Below are positions 38,606 to 50,041 of a DNA stretch of 64,000 nt, piece after piece (the stretch's first letter is position 1; each line of letters opens with the position of its first letter). The notes under the pieces were generated by a model, which saw only the letters and a program-made list of their open reading frames with translations, did no database searches and was not told the DNA's origin. Source of the DNA: Branchinecta lynchi (lineage: Eukaryota; Arthropoda; Branchiopoda; Anostraca; Branchinectidae); NCBI GenBank assembly GCA_023053575.1, contig JAKZAP010000017.1, forward strand, positions 2,177,501 to 2,241,500, written 5' to 3'. Position numbers and translations under genes: made by a program.

Positions 38606-38936
38606 ACGTCTGCTCAGCATGTCTGCGAAGAGCAGAGAGGCTTTGCTCATTTTAATTCATCAATTCGGTCTGACTCGGAGGAAACTTGAGGTCTTCCACG
38701 ATCATAGAAGAATGAACTACGAAGGACGGATGGTCTCAAAGTCCGTTGCATTTGTGCATTTGAGAAATTATCATACACGCAAGATGTGTATTGGGCCTAC
38801 TGTCAGAATGTCGCGGTATTTCACACCTGAGGGTTGATATCGCGGTCATAGAATGACAAACTAAGTAGTTTGTACTACGAAGTACTTCGTGGAAGTGTAC
38901 ACAAGTCTGTTCGCAGTGTGCAGTTAAGAAAGCATC
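38606..38936 (+). other. Sequence after the Piezo stop (probable 3' UTR)
   Basis: No AATAAA is visible in the first several hundred bases after the stop. No other feature seen. Confidence 0.4.
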
Positions 38937-39354
38937 ATATCAAGAACAAATAATCAGATAGAACCTCTGTCTCCCTGTCTCTGTGCTATGACTATGCGGA
39001 GTCAAGTCTTTCCCCGTACCTTTTCCGCTGTGAACGAGCGGATGTTAATAGCTTCGCGCCACATCCCGTTTCGTTACCTCTACAATTAGCTATGTCGCTG
39101 TGAAACCACCTTGAGGAAAAGTAGGAGACAAAGCTTATTGGTTCTTTGGACGCACTCAAGAGTGGGTCAGCACGCGGAGTACGCCTCCCGCATTTTCTTT
39201 CTCTGCGATGAGGAACGGTGAAGACGAATTAGAGTAAAGGGGTAAAGAGCTGTAGTAAATACCTCTAAGTCTGCAAAGTTTTATCGGGGTATTCATAGTC
39301 GCTGCATGGTACCAAAGACAGAGGTTCTATCTGATTATTTGTTCTTGATCATAT
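38937..39354. mobile_element. Inverted-repeat element just downstream of Piezo
   Basis: ATATCAAGAACAAATAATCA and GATAGAACCTCTGTCT on the left are mirrored by AGACAGAGGTTCTATC and TGATTATTTGTTCTTGATCA on the right, about 38 bp. Single copy in this window, no ORF. Confidence 0.7.
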
Positions 39355-40096
39355 GGGCAAGCTGTACAGTCAGTAGTAATTTTCCCTACGGGAGAAAGTC
39401 GCGGTGCTCCAAACTTCAGGACGATATCACTTTTATTGCCCTTATACCAGGTGACAAATATAGGAATGTCATCTTACTACGTCGATAATATGGGTTTAGA
39501 TCGAGGTTGACATCGGAAAATAATTACTGAGCAGTGTTGTCAGATTGTGATCCCAGAAATACACCGCTGTCTTTGAAAAATACGCCAACATTTCTTTTTA
39601 GACGAAAATGCAAAAAATCTCCAGAGACTTTCAATGATTGTCGATACAACCCAACAAATTTAATACGGTAGCCAAAAAAAATCCGCCAGTTAGTCGTAAA
39701 ATCCGCCAATATGGCAACACTGGTCTGTCAGACTGCCATCCAAAATGACCAGCCAAGCCGAAGGCGAGGTCGGTTGTGAAAATGTCTATCAGCGAGGTTG
39801 ATATTCTTAAATGGCCTTCGAGATTTTTAGTGCGATATCAACCAAGACGGAGGTAATTTGTACTGTATAACTTTCTCGAACAGAATCGTTAACAATTAAC
39901 CGTTACTGGTAATGCACATCACCCCAGGTCTTGCAGGTTATGTTAGTCACATAGAAATTTAAATGTAAATATGACTTCATGTCAACCTCTACAAATTTTG
40001 TACAACCCTTCTTCCAGGGCGACAGAAAAACTTAAATGGCTGAAGGCATCGATGGGTGGATGTTTAGTGCACCGATTCTCATTTGTCAGTGGGATA
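39355..40096. other. No gene recognised
   Basis: AT-rich intergenic or UTR sequence with no supportable feature. Confidence 0.35.
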
Positions 40097-40267
40097 CTCT
40101 GTAAAAAGTTTCTCCGAGTAAGGATTAAAGTTAACTGCAGTATTTGCTACTGGGATTAATCTTATCTCTACTGAGATAAGATTAATCCGAATTAGAGATA
40201 ATCTTATCTCAGTAGAGACAAAATTAATCCCAGCAGCAAATACTGCAGGATTTTTTTTTGTACAGTG
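40097..40267 (+). mobile_element. Palindromic short element (CACTGTAAAAAG ends), copy 1
   Basis: About 170 bp. Shares AGTTTCTCCGAGTAAGGATT, TTAACTGCAG and a central CTTATCTC...GAGATAAG palindrome with two further copies within 0.8 kb. The right end reads TACAGTG. Confidence 0.8.
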
Positions 40268-40291
40268 TAATCAGCCTCGCAGGAGAAACCA

Positions 40292-40458
40292 CACTGTAAA
40301 AAGTTTCTCCGAGTAAGGATTGAAGTTAACTGCAGAAGTTGCTACTGGGACTAATCTTATCTCTACTGGGATAAGATTAATACGAATAAAGATAATCTTA
40401 TCTCGTTAGAGACAAGATTAATCCCAGTAGCAAATACTGCAAGATCTTTTTTACAGTG
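40292..40458 (+). mobile_element. Palindromic short element, copy 2
   Basis: Starts CACTGTAAAAAG, ends TTTTTTACAGTG. Internal inverted TAATCTTATCTC blocks. Confidence 0.85.
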
Positions 40459-40712
40459 CAAGCTATCGGTCCCACGCTTTACTAGGCTATTTAATTGACG
40501 CTACCCTTGACTGGTGGTTTGAGACCGTTCGAGCCCGCAACTGCTAATTTCCCTTTGAATCCTGAAACTCGGGAAATAAGATAACGAAGTTCTCCACATT
40601 CCAGTTAAAAAGCGACCATGCGGTCCATTGATAAAAAAAAAAACCTCTGAAACTCTTCCCTTGGTGTTTTTATATAAAATAAATCGTTTGTTGTACCAAA
40701 TTAGCAAAGCTA

Positions 40713-40877
40713 CACTATAAAAAGTTTCTCCGAGTAAGGATTAAAGTTAACTGCAGTATGTTATTGGGATTAATCTTATCTCTAATGAGACAGGATTAAT
40801 CCGAATTAGACATAAGATTATCTTTTTAGAGACAAGATTATCCCAGTAGTAAATGCTGCAAGATTTTTCTTACAGTG
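40713..40877 (+). mobile_element. Palindromic short element, copy 3
   Basis: Starts CACTATAAAAAG and ends TTACAGTG, with TA on each side (40711-40712 and 40878-40879). This suggests a TA target as used by Tc1/mariner-type transposases. Confidence 0.85.
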
Positions 40878-41934
40878 TAGCTAGCAAAGATAACTCAACC
40901 TAAAAAGCCAAAAACGCTTAACAAAATAAAATACATAAAATGTTTAATGATAAATAATACCCAAAAAACACGACAAAGAACTATTAAGCTAGCGAAGAAA
41001 GTTCTGCGAAAACGAGTTCAAATTTCTTTCGGTTGAATCTACTGGATAATATAGTTAGTTAATCGTTGTCAGAATGGTTTTGCGTACTGATCTGTGAAGT
41101 TCTGAGCTTAGACATTTATGGTCAACACTTGTGGTCAAACTAAATTGTGTCTAGGTTGTTCAAGGGAAGGGAGCCCGAGACTTGCAAGGCTAAAAGAAAA
41201 AGTCTCTCTTTTTTGTTTATTAAATTGTACTACTATCTACCTACTATCATACTATCTCTGGTGGTAGGAGGGTGAGACTCGGAGACTAAGACGCTTCGAG
41301 CGCTGAACTGGTATAAGGGGTCAATTAGTCACGCTTTCTAGTCAAAGTTTTTTCGTATGTTTTAATAAACAACTTATTGTGCAAGGAAAATAAGAAAGCA
41401 CGAAGTAGATTCTTTTATGGAACTGATGAGTGGACATCGTTTGAACCGTCTAAACCGTTGGGCTGTTATGGTTAGCGTAATTGCTGTAAATATTTTAAAC
41501 CTCAAATCGAACCTTTTTTTTACTCTGTCTTTGTTCAGTTTTACTTTTTAATTTTACAACAGAAGTAGGGTTTTGCCTATATCCATAATTTATAGTCACG
41601 CATGATCTCTAAATGCACATGGTTATAGCAACTAGCCTACTTTATCTTTAGCAGTTGGCAGTGTTAAATGTATTGCTGTTACTGTTTCTAAGATTTGTAA
41701 ATTATATTTGTCTTCCTGAGTTTGACCTGAGTCAAGAGAATTCACTTGACCTGAGTCAAGAATTATTGACGTTGTCCTTCGCCGTCCTCTACAACGTGTC
41801 CGGATGTTACCGGCCCAAACCAGGAATTCGACCGGAAAAATGATGCAAGATTTTATTTGGCTAAAAAGGAAACAAAAATTTCCTTCAAATTTCAAAAAAA
41901 AAATTAAATTGAAAAAAAATAAAAGCAATCAAAT
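40878..41934. other. No gene recognised
   Basis: Intergenic, AT-rich. TTGACCTGAGTCAAGAATTA partially repeats near 41725-41765. Confidence 0.35.
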
Positions 41935-42190
41935 TCGGTATGCTTTTGTCAAGCGTCGGTCGACTTGTCTGCACATCGGCTTCTTTTATCAGAAAGAAAT
42001 AAAAATCTGCAAATAGTTATCGGGCCTCTGTTTTCTCGTCGGCACATCGGATTCTTTTTAAAGAGAAGCATTCAAATTTGATATGCTTTTCTCAGGCGTC
42101 GGCTGGCTCGTCTGCACATCGGCTTTTTGTACCCGCAAGAAATAAGATTCTGCAAACAGTTGTCGGGCTTGGTATTCCGTCGGCACATCG
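41935..42190 (+). repeat. hAT 2-type interior fragment
   Basis: Carries TTTTGTCAAGCGTCGGTCGA, GGCACATCGGATTCTTTTTA and CCCGCAAGAAATAAGATTCT, matching the hAT 2 interior. No CAGGGG ends seen. Confidence 0.6.
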
Positions 42191-43030
42191 GTTTTTAGGA
42201 TTACAAAACGCAAGTGGAGGGATACCTATGACATCGCAAAAGTTGTCCGTATGTCCGCACGATAACTCTCGAGGGGATTGAGATATTTTGATGAAACTTG
42301 GTGCGAGGATCCTTTGGGTCTAAGTGCAGGTCAAGTTAGACGATAAGCTCTGTAGCACTATTTGAGGGTGGGGGAGGGGTTTCAAATGAAGGGGCATACA
42401 TTTTTTTTCTGAAAGCTATTGAGATAGTTGATTTAGAGGTAAGGAGACATGCTGAATTCGAATATGAAATTTATTTTCTCGCTGGACAAATAGTTCGTCC
42501 GCAATCCGGCCAAAACCGGAGAATTTGTTAAAAGTAAAAGTTTTATTTAAATTTGAAAAGATTTTCGATTTGCGGGTAAGAAGGCGGTAAAGAGACAGTG
42601 GCGGTAAGGAGACATGGTAAGGAGACATGCTGAATTCGAATATGAAATTTATTTTCTCGCTGGACAAAATAGTTCGTCCGCAATCCGGCCAAAACCGGAG
42701 AATTTGTTAAAAGTAAAAGTTTTATTTAAATTTGATAAGATGTTCGATTTGCGGGTAAGAAGACATGCTGAATTCGCATCTGGCAATCATTTTCTCACCG
42801 GACGTGTAAATCGCTCGGAATCCTGCTGAAACTGGGAAATTTACTAAAAGTAAAGCGTTTAATCTGAAGTTGATTAGAGGTTGCATATAGTGGTAAGTAG
42901 ACATGCTGATTTCGTTTTGAGCTTTAGTTTTTTGCCAGATAAGTAGTTGGTCCGGGATCCGGCCAAAACCGGAAGTTGGGCAGAAGTAAGTAAGGAAGGA
43001 GAAACGACGTCGGCTATAAAGTAAGCCATA
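42190..43030 (+). mobile_element. GGGATCCC-family repeat with internal duplication
   Basis: Begins AGGATTACAAAACGCAAGTG, then TTTTGATGAAACTTGGTGCG. The segment ACATGCTGAATTCGAATATG with TTCGTCCGCAATCCGGCC is duplicated about 185 bp apart (near 42447 and 42627), and weaker units follow. Confidence 0.65.
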
Positions 43031-43189
43031 TCCTCAATCCATATTTGAGTACTTGACAGCGCAAAACGGATATCTGAATATATCTGAACTTGTTGAAACT
43101 CAGCTGGCGTATCCGGTTTGCACTGTCAAATACGAACTCCGATTTGAACTTCTCCGATTATTACCATTGGCTTTAACCTGTTTGTAAAT

Positions 43190-43880
43190 TTTAAAAGTAA
43201 ACATGTTGTCGGGAGCAAATATTAAATTTTTGATCCCATCGAAACCTTTGGTCTTGTCTTGTACAGAAGAAATAAAAACTATATAGGCCTATACTTTTGT
43301 CGAGCGTCGGTCGAGCCATTGGCACATCGTGCTCGGTTAAACGTAAGAAATCAAATTCTGCAAACATTCGTCGGGTGCACCCGGGAAGTTCGAGTCTCGT
43401 CGGCACATCCTTTTTTTTACAAGATAGTCAATCACAAATCAATCAAGTTATGTGCAGTCTAGTGGGGCAACACGCAGAAGAAATCAAATTATGTATTGTT
43501 TTGTCGAGCGTAGGTCGAGTCGTCGGCAAATCGAGTTCCTTTAATCATCTGGGTTTTTTATACAAAAGAAATAAAAACTGTGTATGCTTTTGTCGAGAGT
43601 CGGTCGAGTCGTCGGCACATGGGGTTCCTTTAAACGCAAGAAATCAAATTCTGCAGACATTCGTCGGGCGCACACGGGAAGTTCGAGTCTCGTTGGCACA
43701 TCGAGTTATTTTTACACGATAACCAATCACAGATCAAGTTAAGCACAGTCTAGTCGGTCAAAACACAGAAGAAATCAACGTCTGTATTGTTTTGTCTGGC
43801 GTAGGTATTCCCGTCGGCACATCGGGTTCTTTTTACACGTAAGAAATCAAATTCTGTAAAGTTTTATCGGGCTTCAAATC
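43190..43880 (+). repeat. hAT 2-type interior fragment, second
   Basis: Repeated TTGTCGAGCGTCGGTCGAG, CACCCGGGAAGTTCGAGTCT and CGTAAGAAATCAAATTCTG words, as in hAT 2. Confidence 0.6.
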
Positions 43881-44054
43881 AGGTTCCGATGTTCATACTG
43901 TCAAATAAAAAATAGAAAGTAAAACAACAGAAATGTAAAATTTGAAGTACAAGCTTCTAGAAGAAGAGATACGCAAAACAATCAGCCTAGAATTGGCTTG
44001 TATTATGGCCAAGATGTTCGCAAAGGACCTTATTTTGGCTCGCCGGAGCCCAAA

Positions 44055-44360
44055 TTCTGTTCCCGTATCGTGTTTAGTGATTTGTCCGGTCGAATTCCAT
44101 TTATAATGCCGAAGTTCAGTTCCTGCCCGGATTTTTGGTTCGTCTTCACTTCCGTATGGAAAAGTTGAGATTTTTTAACTTTATGATGAACGTGGAGAAA
44201 ACCGAAATTCTGTTCCCGTATCGTGTGTAGCGATTTTTCCGGTCGAATTCCATTATAATGCCGAAGTCCAGTTCCTGCCTCGATTTCCGGTTCATCTTCA
44301 CTTCCGCATGGAAAAGTTGAGATTTTTTAACTTTATGATGAACGTGGAGAAAACCCGGCC
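44055..44360. repeat. Two tandem 153-bp units
   Basis: TTCTGTTCCCGTATCGTGT begins at 44055 and 44208. The units contain TTCCGTATGGAAAAGTTGAG, which also appears, altered, in the foldback element at 53610. Confidence 0.8.
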
Positions 44361-44519
44361 GGTAAATACTGATCATTTGTTCGCACTATTAGTCTGAAAT
44401 TGTTTGTGGGCCTGCTTATCCATCGTCGGCCTGTCTTTGCCTGTAAGGGGCTAAGATACGTCTCTATTCAAAATTAAAGATAAGGTATCGGGGTAAGGAG
44501 ACATAGGGAGACATGCGAA

Positions 44520-44790
44520 ATTAAAGTACTGGTCAAATTAAAACGATTAAAAGGCAGTAGTGTGACACCAGTAGACATCCCTGTTGATTTAATCAAAGCT
44601 TTCCCAGATAAGCTTGTTAAACCCCTTACAAATATTTTCAATGCTATTTCTACAACTTCAGAGTACCCAGCTATTTGGAAAGTTGGCTATGTAACACCAA
44701 AGATGCAAAAATTAATTTTGACGGAGTGCGCCCCATTTCCCTAACCCCAATCTTCAGTAAAGTGTATGAATGGTTAAAAAAAGAAATTAT
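44520..44790 (+). pseudogene. LINE reverse transcriptase fragment (fingers region)
   Basis: The + strand reads TPVDIPVDLIKAFPDKLVKP, LTNIFNAISTTSEYPAIWKV, GYVTP, then after a frameshift a VRPISLTPIFSKVYEW-type motif. This order is typical of the N-terminal part of a LINE reverse transcriptase. It ends in a stop soon after. Confidence 0.75.
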
Positions 44791-47099
44791 TTTAAGAAAA
44801 GAATAAAAGCAATATATATCTATCGATCTATCTATGCTGTATTCAGTTTTGAACTTTGTTTCCTTTTCGAATAATCTGGCAAAATTTGCCAAAACCAGGA
44901 AATATGGATTGACAGGTTCGCCTCTGAATGTCACCAGCTCTTCCGCTTAAAATGCAGTTCGCCGATAGCAGGCTACTGTTAAAAGGAGGACTCTGGTCAA
45001 ATGGTCAAGTTGATCTGAAGTCGATTAGAGATGAGATGCTGGAGTAAACATGCATACCAAGTCCATATATCTGAACTTAGTTATAAGTTAACCCTTTCGC
45101 CATTAAGACCGTCATTTGACAGGCGCTACAACAATGTTGATTATCCGCCATCTGCTGGTCGCAGTGATAAATTGTGCACCAGCAGTTGATTCTCGACGAC
45201 ACAAGGGGTCCGGCACAAGGGGGTCCGACTTTTGTCCTATTTAGAGACCGACAAAGGTGCTTTGAATGAACAAAAGATTGATATTTGCTTTGCTGTTACA
45301 AACTGATCAAATTTCTAATCCTTATGCCTTCAATAATTTTCCAAATCCGTTCCTTGACATTTGACAGACTTGGGACCTAGGAGTAATTTCAAACACACGT
45401 CAACTGACAGGGTCGAGATTGAAAGGAACGAGACTGGGATTACTTAGTGAGTATACAGATAGATAGATAGATATTCAATGCATAAAAGTCAACAAGGGCC
45501 ATCGCACCACAACATCAAAAGAAAAAATATATAAAAACAAGAACACATGCCAATATTTAAATTTACAGGGATCTACAATTTTCCCTGTGTGCTAACCCTA
45601 TCCGGAGGAACCTTCCAAATAGTTGAATAGCCTGGAAACTTTTCTCTTTCATTCTCTCAACTATCCACTCACTCCACACGCTCTCACTCCAAACAACTCT
45701 TGTCTCAACCCTTTCAATTCCTCATTATATCAATTCCTCATATATCAAGTCATATATGAAAGCCATGACCCAAATATTTTACGCGAGTCAGGAACTTCGT
45801 TTGCGTTCCATATCAACAGAAGAAATGACGCAGAAGTAACGGGGGGGGGGGGGACATTTTGGAAGGAACCGTTGATACACGGATGATTTCTCTATCTTTT
45901 GCGAAGATATTACTGGAAGTACCTTTCTGGATGAACGACCACCCAAGCCTAAGCAGATGCCAAAGACAGTCCCAAAGGACCGAGCGTACGCTGAGAAACT
46001 TCTCTACAACAGAAGCAGCTAATGTTGTCCTTTACCTCGGTCATGCATAGGGTCTTTCGGATTTGTCCGACTGCGACGAGGAGGAAGACCAGGAACAGAT
46101 GAAGCGCTGTTAGAAAAGCACCGAAGAATACGTTCAGACAAAAAAGCAAAGGGAAATACTTCAACTTTGCAAGAGCTACCAGCAGATGTTGTGCCGAACG
46201 AAAAGACGATACAAGTCATTACGTAATAGGCTACAAAAGCTTGAATCCTTTCGAATATTTCATAAGTACCTACCTTCGCATTTTTTTTTGGCGCCATCGC
46301 CGGAAAGACTCAGCTTTTCATCTTCAAAAAAAAACTGTGAAGTTGTTGATTGGAAAGGGAAATAATTTAGCTCCCGAAATTAGGGAAGTGATTGGTTCAT
46401 TCAGTTCCGATGGGATCTCTGAATCTTCCTCGAGTAAGACTTTACTGGAAAAAGTACCTCTTGCCCCTTGCTGCCAACACAGTGCCTCGTGACCGTTTTG
46501 ATGATTTTTTGATGATTTTTTTGACGTTCTGATGACACCCGATGAAGACCAGAATCACTGTGATTCACTATGGAAAGTTCGACCTCTTGCCACTGGTTCA
46601 TAGCAGATGTTGGTCATTGGAGCGAGATCCAAACTTGAGTGTAGACGATCGAATTATTCCTTTCGAAGGACAGCCGCAATGAAGCAATATATAAAATCTA
46701 AATCTAGACCGTGGGATATAACCAATGAAAGACAACGCAGATCGACGAAAATTATTAAGAAGATGCGAGTGGGTTTGGACGTGTTATAAAGCTACGACTC
46801 TAGGGAAATGTGGACAAAGAGGCGTTCCACGGGATATTTTTCGAGAGCTACTTTACTATTTGGGGATTTCACACACCAGTATCCACAAGGACCGAAACTT
46901 TTTTTCGTCGATTTCACCGTCATTAGTATTGTATTTGCTTCTTTTTTTTTCTTTTTTTTATTCTGTTCCCCGCCCAGATCTGTCATTTGACAGACCTCTG
47001 ATTCTATAAGAAGGACATTTCTGGGCCATAATCTTCTTAAAAATAGCAAAATCATAATTTTATCCCGAAGGAAAAAAAAATCAGGTTTGGAAGGGTTAG
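44791..47099. other. No gene recognised; coding-like traces at 45900-46600
   Basis: The + strand near 46050-46200 carries a basic, Arg/Lys-rich reading (RLRRGGRPGTDEALLEK) broken by stops. It could be a decayed transposon protein. GATA and ATCT microsatellites lie at 44820 and 45460, and a G-run at 45841. Confidence 0.3.
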
Positions 47100-47770
47100 A
47101 GGATCCATGTAGGGGTAAGGAGACCTGATGAATTAAAGTTGATTGATTAGATGTCCGATATAGAGGCAAGGAGATACAGTAGATTTGTTTTTGAGGTTTA
47201 GTTTTTTGCCGGACAAGTAGTTCGCCCGGAATCCGGCCAAAACCGGACATTTGGCAGAAGTAAGGCAGGAAGTTGTGACCGATTCCGTCAAAGTAGATAT
47301 GACGCATAGGTGTAAATACGCACATGATGAATCCATATCTGAACTTGGCTTTTTCAGGCGAGTAGCCACTGGCCTGTTTCTAAATCTTAATAGTAGAAAT
47401 GTTCAATGAGTCTGCCAAAGACCGGATAAAATACAAGGATAAAAGGATAAAATAATAAATTTTCGGGATTCCCATCGAAACCTGTGGTCTTGTTAGTTTT
47501 GTTAGGGGGATTCAAGCATTTACGTGATTTGGCTCCAGGTTTCCGAGATTTTTCTGTTGATTTTGGGGTTTTTGTCGGGTTGTAAGGTACGGATAAAAAG
47601 TAATAAAATTATCTTTCGGAATTTAAGATTTTGTTTATGCAATTCGAATAACGATTTGATCGTGATATTTTCTCAAGACTCGGCACAATAAACGTTAGAG
47701 ACTGGATACCTTTGACTTCGTAAAGTTTGTCCGTCTGTTAGCGCGATAACTCTAGTCCCTGAAGCCGCGC
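47100..47770 (+). repeat. GGGATCCC-family fragments
   Basis: TTGCCGGACAAGTAGTTCGC with GGAATCCGGCCAAAACCGGA at 47205-47245, and a CTTTGACTTCGTAAAGTTTG / GTCCGTCTGTTAGCGCGATA block at 47710-47750. Confidence 0.55.
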
Positions 47771-47890
47771 CGAAAGTCGGCGGTGCGCCGCGAAAATAAC
47801 TCAGCGAGCCGCCGTTGGGTTTGGCGGCGGCAGCCCGCCAGTAAAATTATGCCGCCCAATCTATTTAGGTGAAATGTTTCTTGTTCAGTA
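47760..47890 (+). repeat. GCCGCG-rich repeat, shared with 52908
   Basis: GAAGCCGCGCC, AAAATAACTCAGCGAGCCGC and ATCTATTTAGGTGAAATGTT match 52910-53040 in the same order. Confidence 0.6.
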
Positions 47891-47989
47891 GTATGAACCG
47901 CTTCGGACAGCGAATCCGGCCTCTTCTAATTCTTTGGTCGCTCAACCAGTGTTGCCGCCTGGTTGTCGGTTTTTGTTGGAGTAGTTCTC

Positions 47990-49320
47990 TTAAACTGCTT
48001 CGGTGATCTCGAGGGTGGTCAGAAATTTGATGATGACAGAGAATATGTAGCCCTCTTCATCAGAAGAGAGTGATTCTTTTGAGAGGATGGTTGTTGAGGG
48101 GACCAAGTTTAGCACCGAGGAAAGCACCCTTGAGAGGAAAGCACTAACCCGTTCTTGGTGGTTCCTGACAGTTCTGCTGCTACATGCAAATATCAGGTGG
48201 TCTAGTGTTTCGTCTTCCTTGTGGCAGAATCTGCATAATGGGGACATCGCCAATGATCCATCTGGTAGTTTTTATTTGAAGTGATATGCTGTCTGGTTGA
48301 AGTTGCACTCGTGGCTTGGCGTCTTTCCCTGGTAGCTGGATGGCGTTCGTCCTTGTTCGGATGTTTTCTTTCATGTTTATTGGCCTGCTTAAACGCAAAT
48401 TTGATGGTGTCCTGCGTAGTGTTTTTTCTCCACCTTTTCGAACTGGGACTTTGCCTGGTGGGTGCAGGTCCGTGACTTCTGGGTGTCTAGGAATTTGGTG
48501 TTGATGGTTGGGTGGTACCCTTCCATGGTGGGGTTGGTGCTACTTTTTCGCTGAGGAGGTTCTTTTCTATTTGCACTGTGTCACTTCGTGCGAGTCTATA
48601 TTCGTCGAGTTCCCGAAGGATACTGCAGTCAGTTTGCTTCCACAACAGCTCGTGCGTAACGTGATGTGGGGTGTATTCGATTTTCGTGAAGTAGCGGACG
48701 AGTAGGGTTTTTCTTCGGATTTTCATCGGAGGGTCTCCAGCTTCGGTGTGTAGGAATGACGTTTTGGTCGTTTTTCTGACACCCAACGCAAGTCGTAGTG
48801 CCGTGTTTTGAAGCGTTTCCAGTTGTCCCATTAGCTGTTGACTACACGAGCCATAGATGATAATACCGTAATCCAGTTTTGCTCTGATGTACTGCTTTTC
48901 AGGTTTTTGTCTATTGAGCTTTATCTTCCAAAGGATCCAGGTTGTTCTTCTATTTTTGCACTCAGCAAGTAACCAGAAAGAGTCATCAGTTGTGTCCTGG
49001 TTGCATCGGTTGTGGGCTGGTTGTGGCGGCAGTGCAGGACTATTATTCGTAATCCAGTTTTGCTCTGATGTACTGCTTTTCAGGTTTTTGTCTATTGAGC
49101 TTTATCTTCCAAAGGCTCCAGGTTGTTCTTCTATTTTTGCCATCAGCAAGTAACCAGAAAGAGTCATCAGTTGTGTCCTGGTTGCATCGGTTGTGGGCTG
49201 GTTGTGGCGGCAGTGCAGGACTATTATTTACTACCAATAATTGTACGTTAGCTCCACACCGCGGAAACAAAGTGACCAATAGCGACCGTACTTCCTGTTG
49301 GTACGTCCCTCTGTCCAAAG
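47990..49320 (-). pseudogene. Jockey/I-like LINE ORF2 C-terminal remnant with internal duplication
   Basis: Minus-strand pieces in order: YIRAKLDY, then MGQLETLQNTALRLALGVRK, TSFLHTEAGDPPMKIRRK, and a terminal zinc-finger-like CRFCHKEDETLDHLIFACSS. This is the post-reverse-transcriptase region of Jockey- or I-type LINEs. Frameshifts split it. A 181-bp block is tandemly duplicated at 48871-49232. Confidence 0.75.
48871..49232. repeat. Tandem duplication of 181 bp
   Basis: ATCCAGTTTTGCTCTGATGT begins at 48871 and at 49052; the two units are nearly identical. A diverged part of the same block is at 53045-53155. Confidence 0.88.
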
Positions 49321-49907
49321 TTCGCTAGTTCAGACACTTCCAGACAAGCTAGGCGGTGTTGCCAACAGCGGTACAATTTTCTAAAGTTGGTATAATGGTA
49401 TTGTTGCGATCAAGTACATATATGGGGTGCATTTGAAATTCCAACCCCGTTAGAAGCACTGAAGAGTTTTATTATTTGCAGAAGTTCAGATTATATATGT
49501 AATAAGCTCGGCTTTACTACCCTTGATGCGCTTCTGGGTGCTAAGACAGTTGGTAGACTGGAAGCTTTCAATGCAGGGGCAGGGGGTGCAACTGCGAAGG
49601 CCGTCATTGTTTGTAACACGGATGATAAACTTTTAGTGCACTATTATTTTCGTTTCCGTTGCGTAGTTAGACTACTTAAAATACTTTGATCATACGGACC
49701 TGCAGTATAAAGACTCATTAATGTTAAATCTTGATTGATTGATTGATTTATTTAAAACATAAGCACAAATTGTGGCACAGTGCCAAATAGCGAAACTATT
49801 TTCATCTAAAACCCGTCAAGTTTCATGAAAACTTCAGAAAAATGTCAGCCAAACTTCATCTATCCCGACGAGGTCATATCCGTTTGAACTGAAAGACAAA
49901 GATCCTG

Positions 49908-49982
49908 TTCAGCCGGAATTTGAACCCAGGACCTCCGACTTTTCAAGGCCATTGCTCTACCACTGAGGTACAGCGGGGCTTT
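49908..49982 (-). repeat. tRNA-like sequence (SINE head)
   Basis: Minus strand: CCCCGCTGTACCTCAGTGG and GGTCCTGGGTTCAAATTCC as A and B boxes. The preceding ATGTTCAAAAGCCCC is shared with 3434-3449, so both are members of one SINE family. Confidence 0.55.
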
Positions 49983-50041
49983 TGAACATAGCTGGCAAAC
50001 CACTATAAGAGTCCTGAAGAAGCGGGCCATAGGAACAGTAT

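Noticed and set aside
43060..43130. A further hammerhead copy
   Set aside because: Inverted AACGGATA/TATCCGGTT ends are present, but there is no CUGANGA box or stem II.
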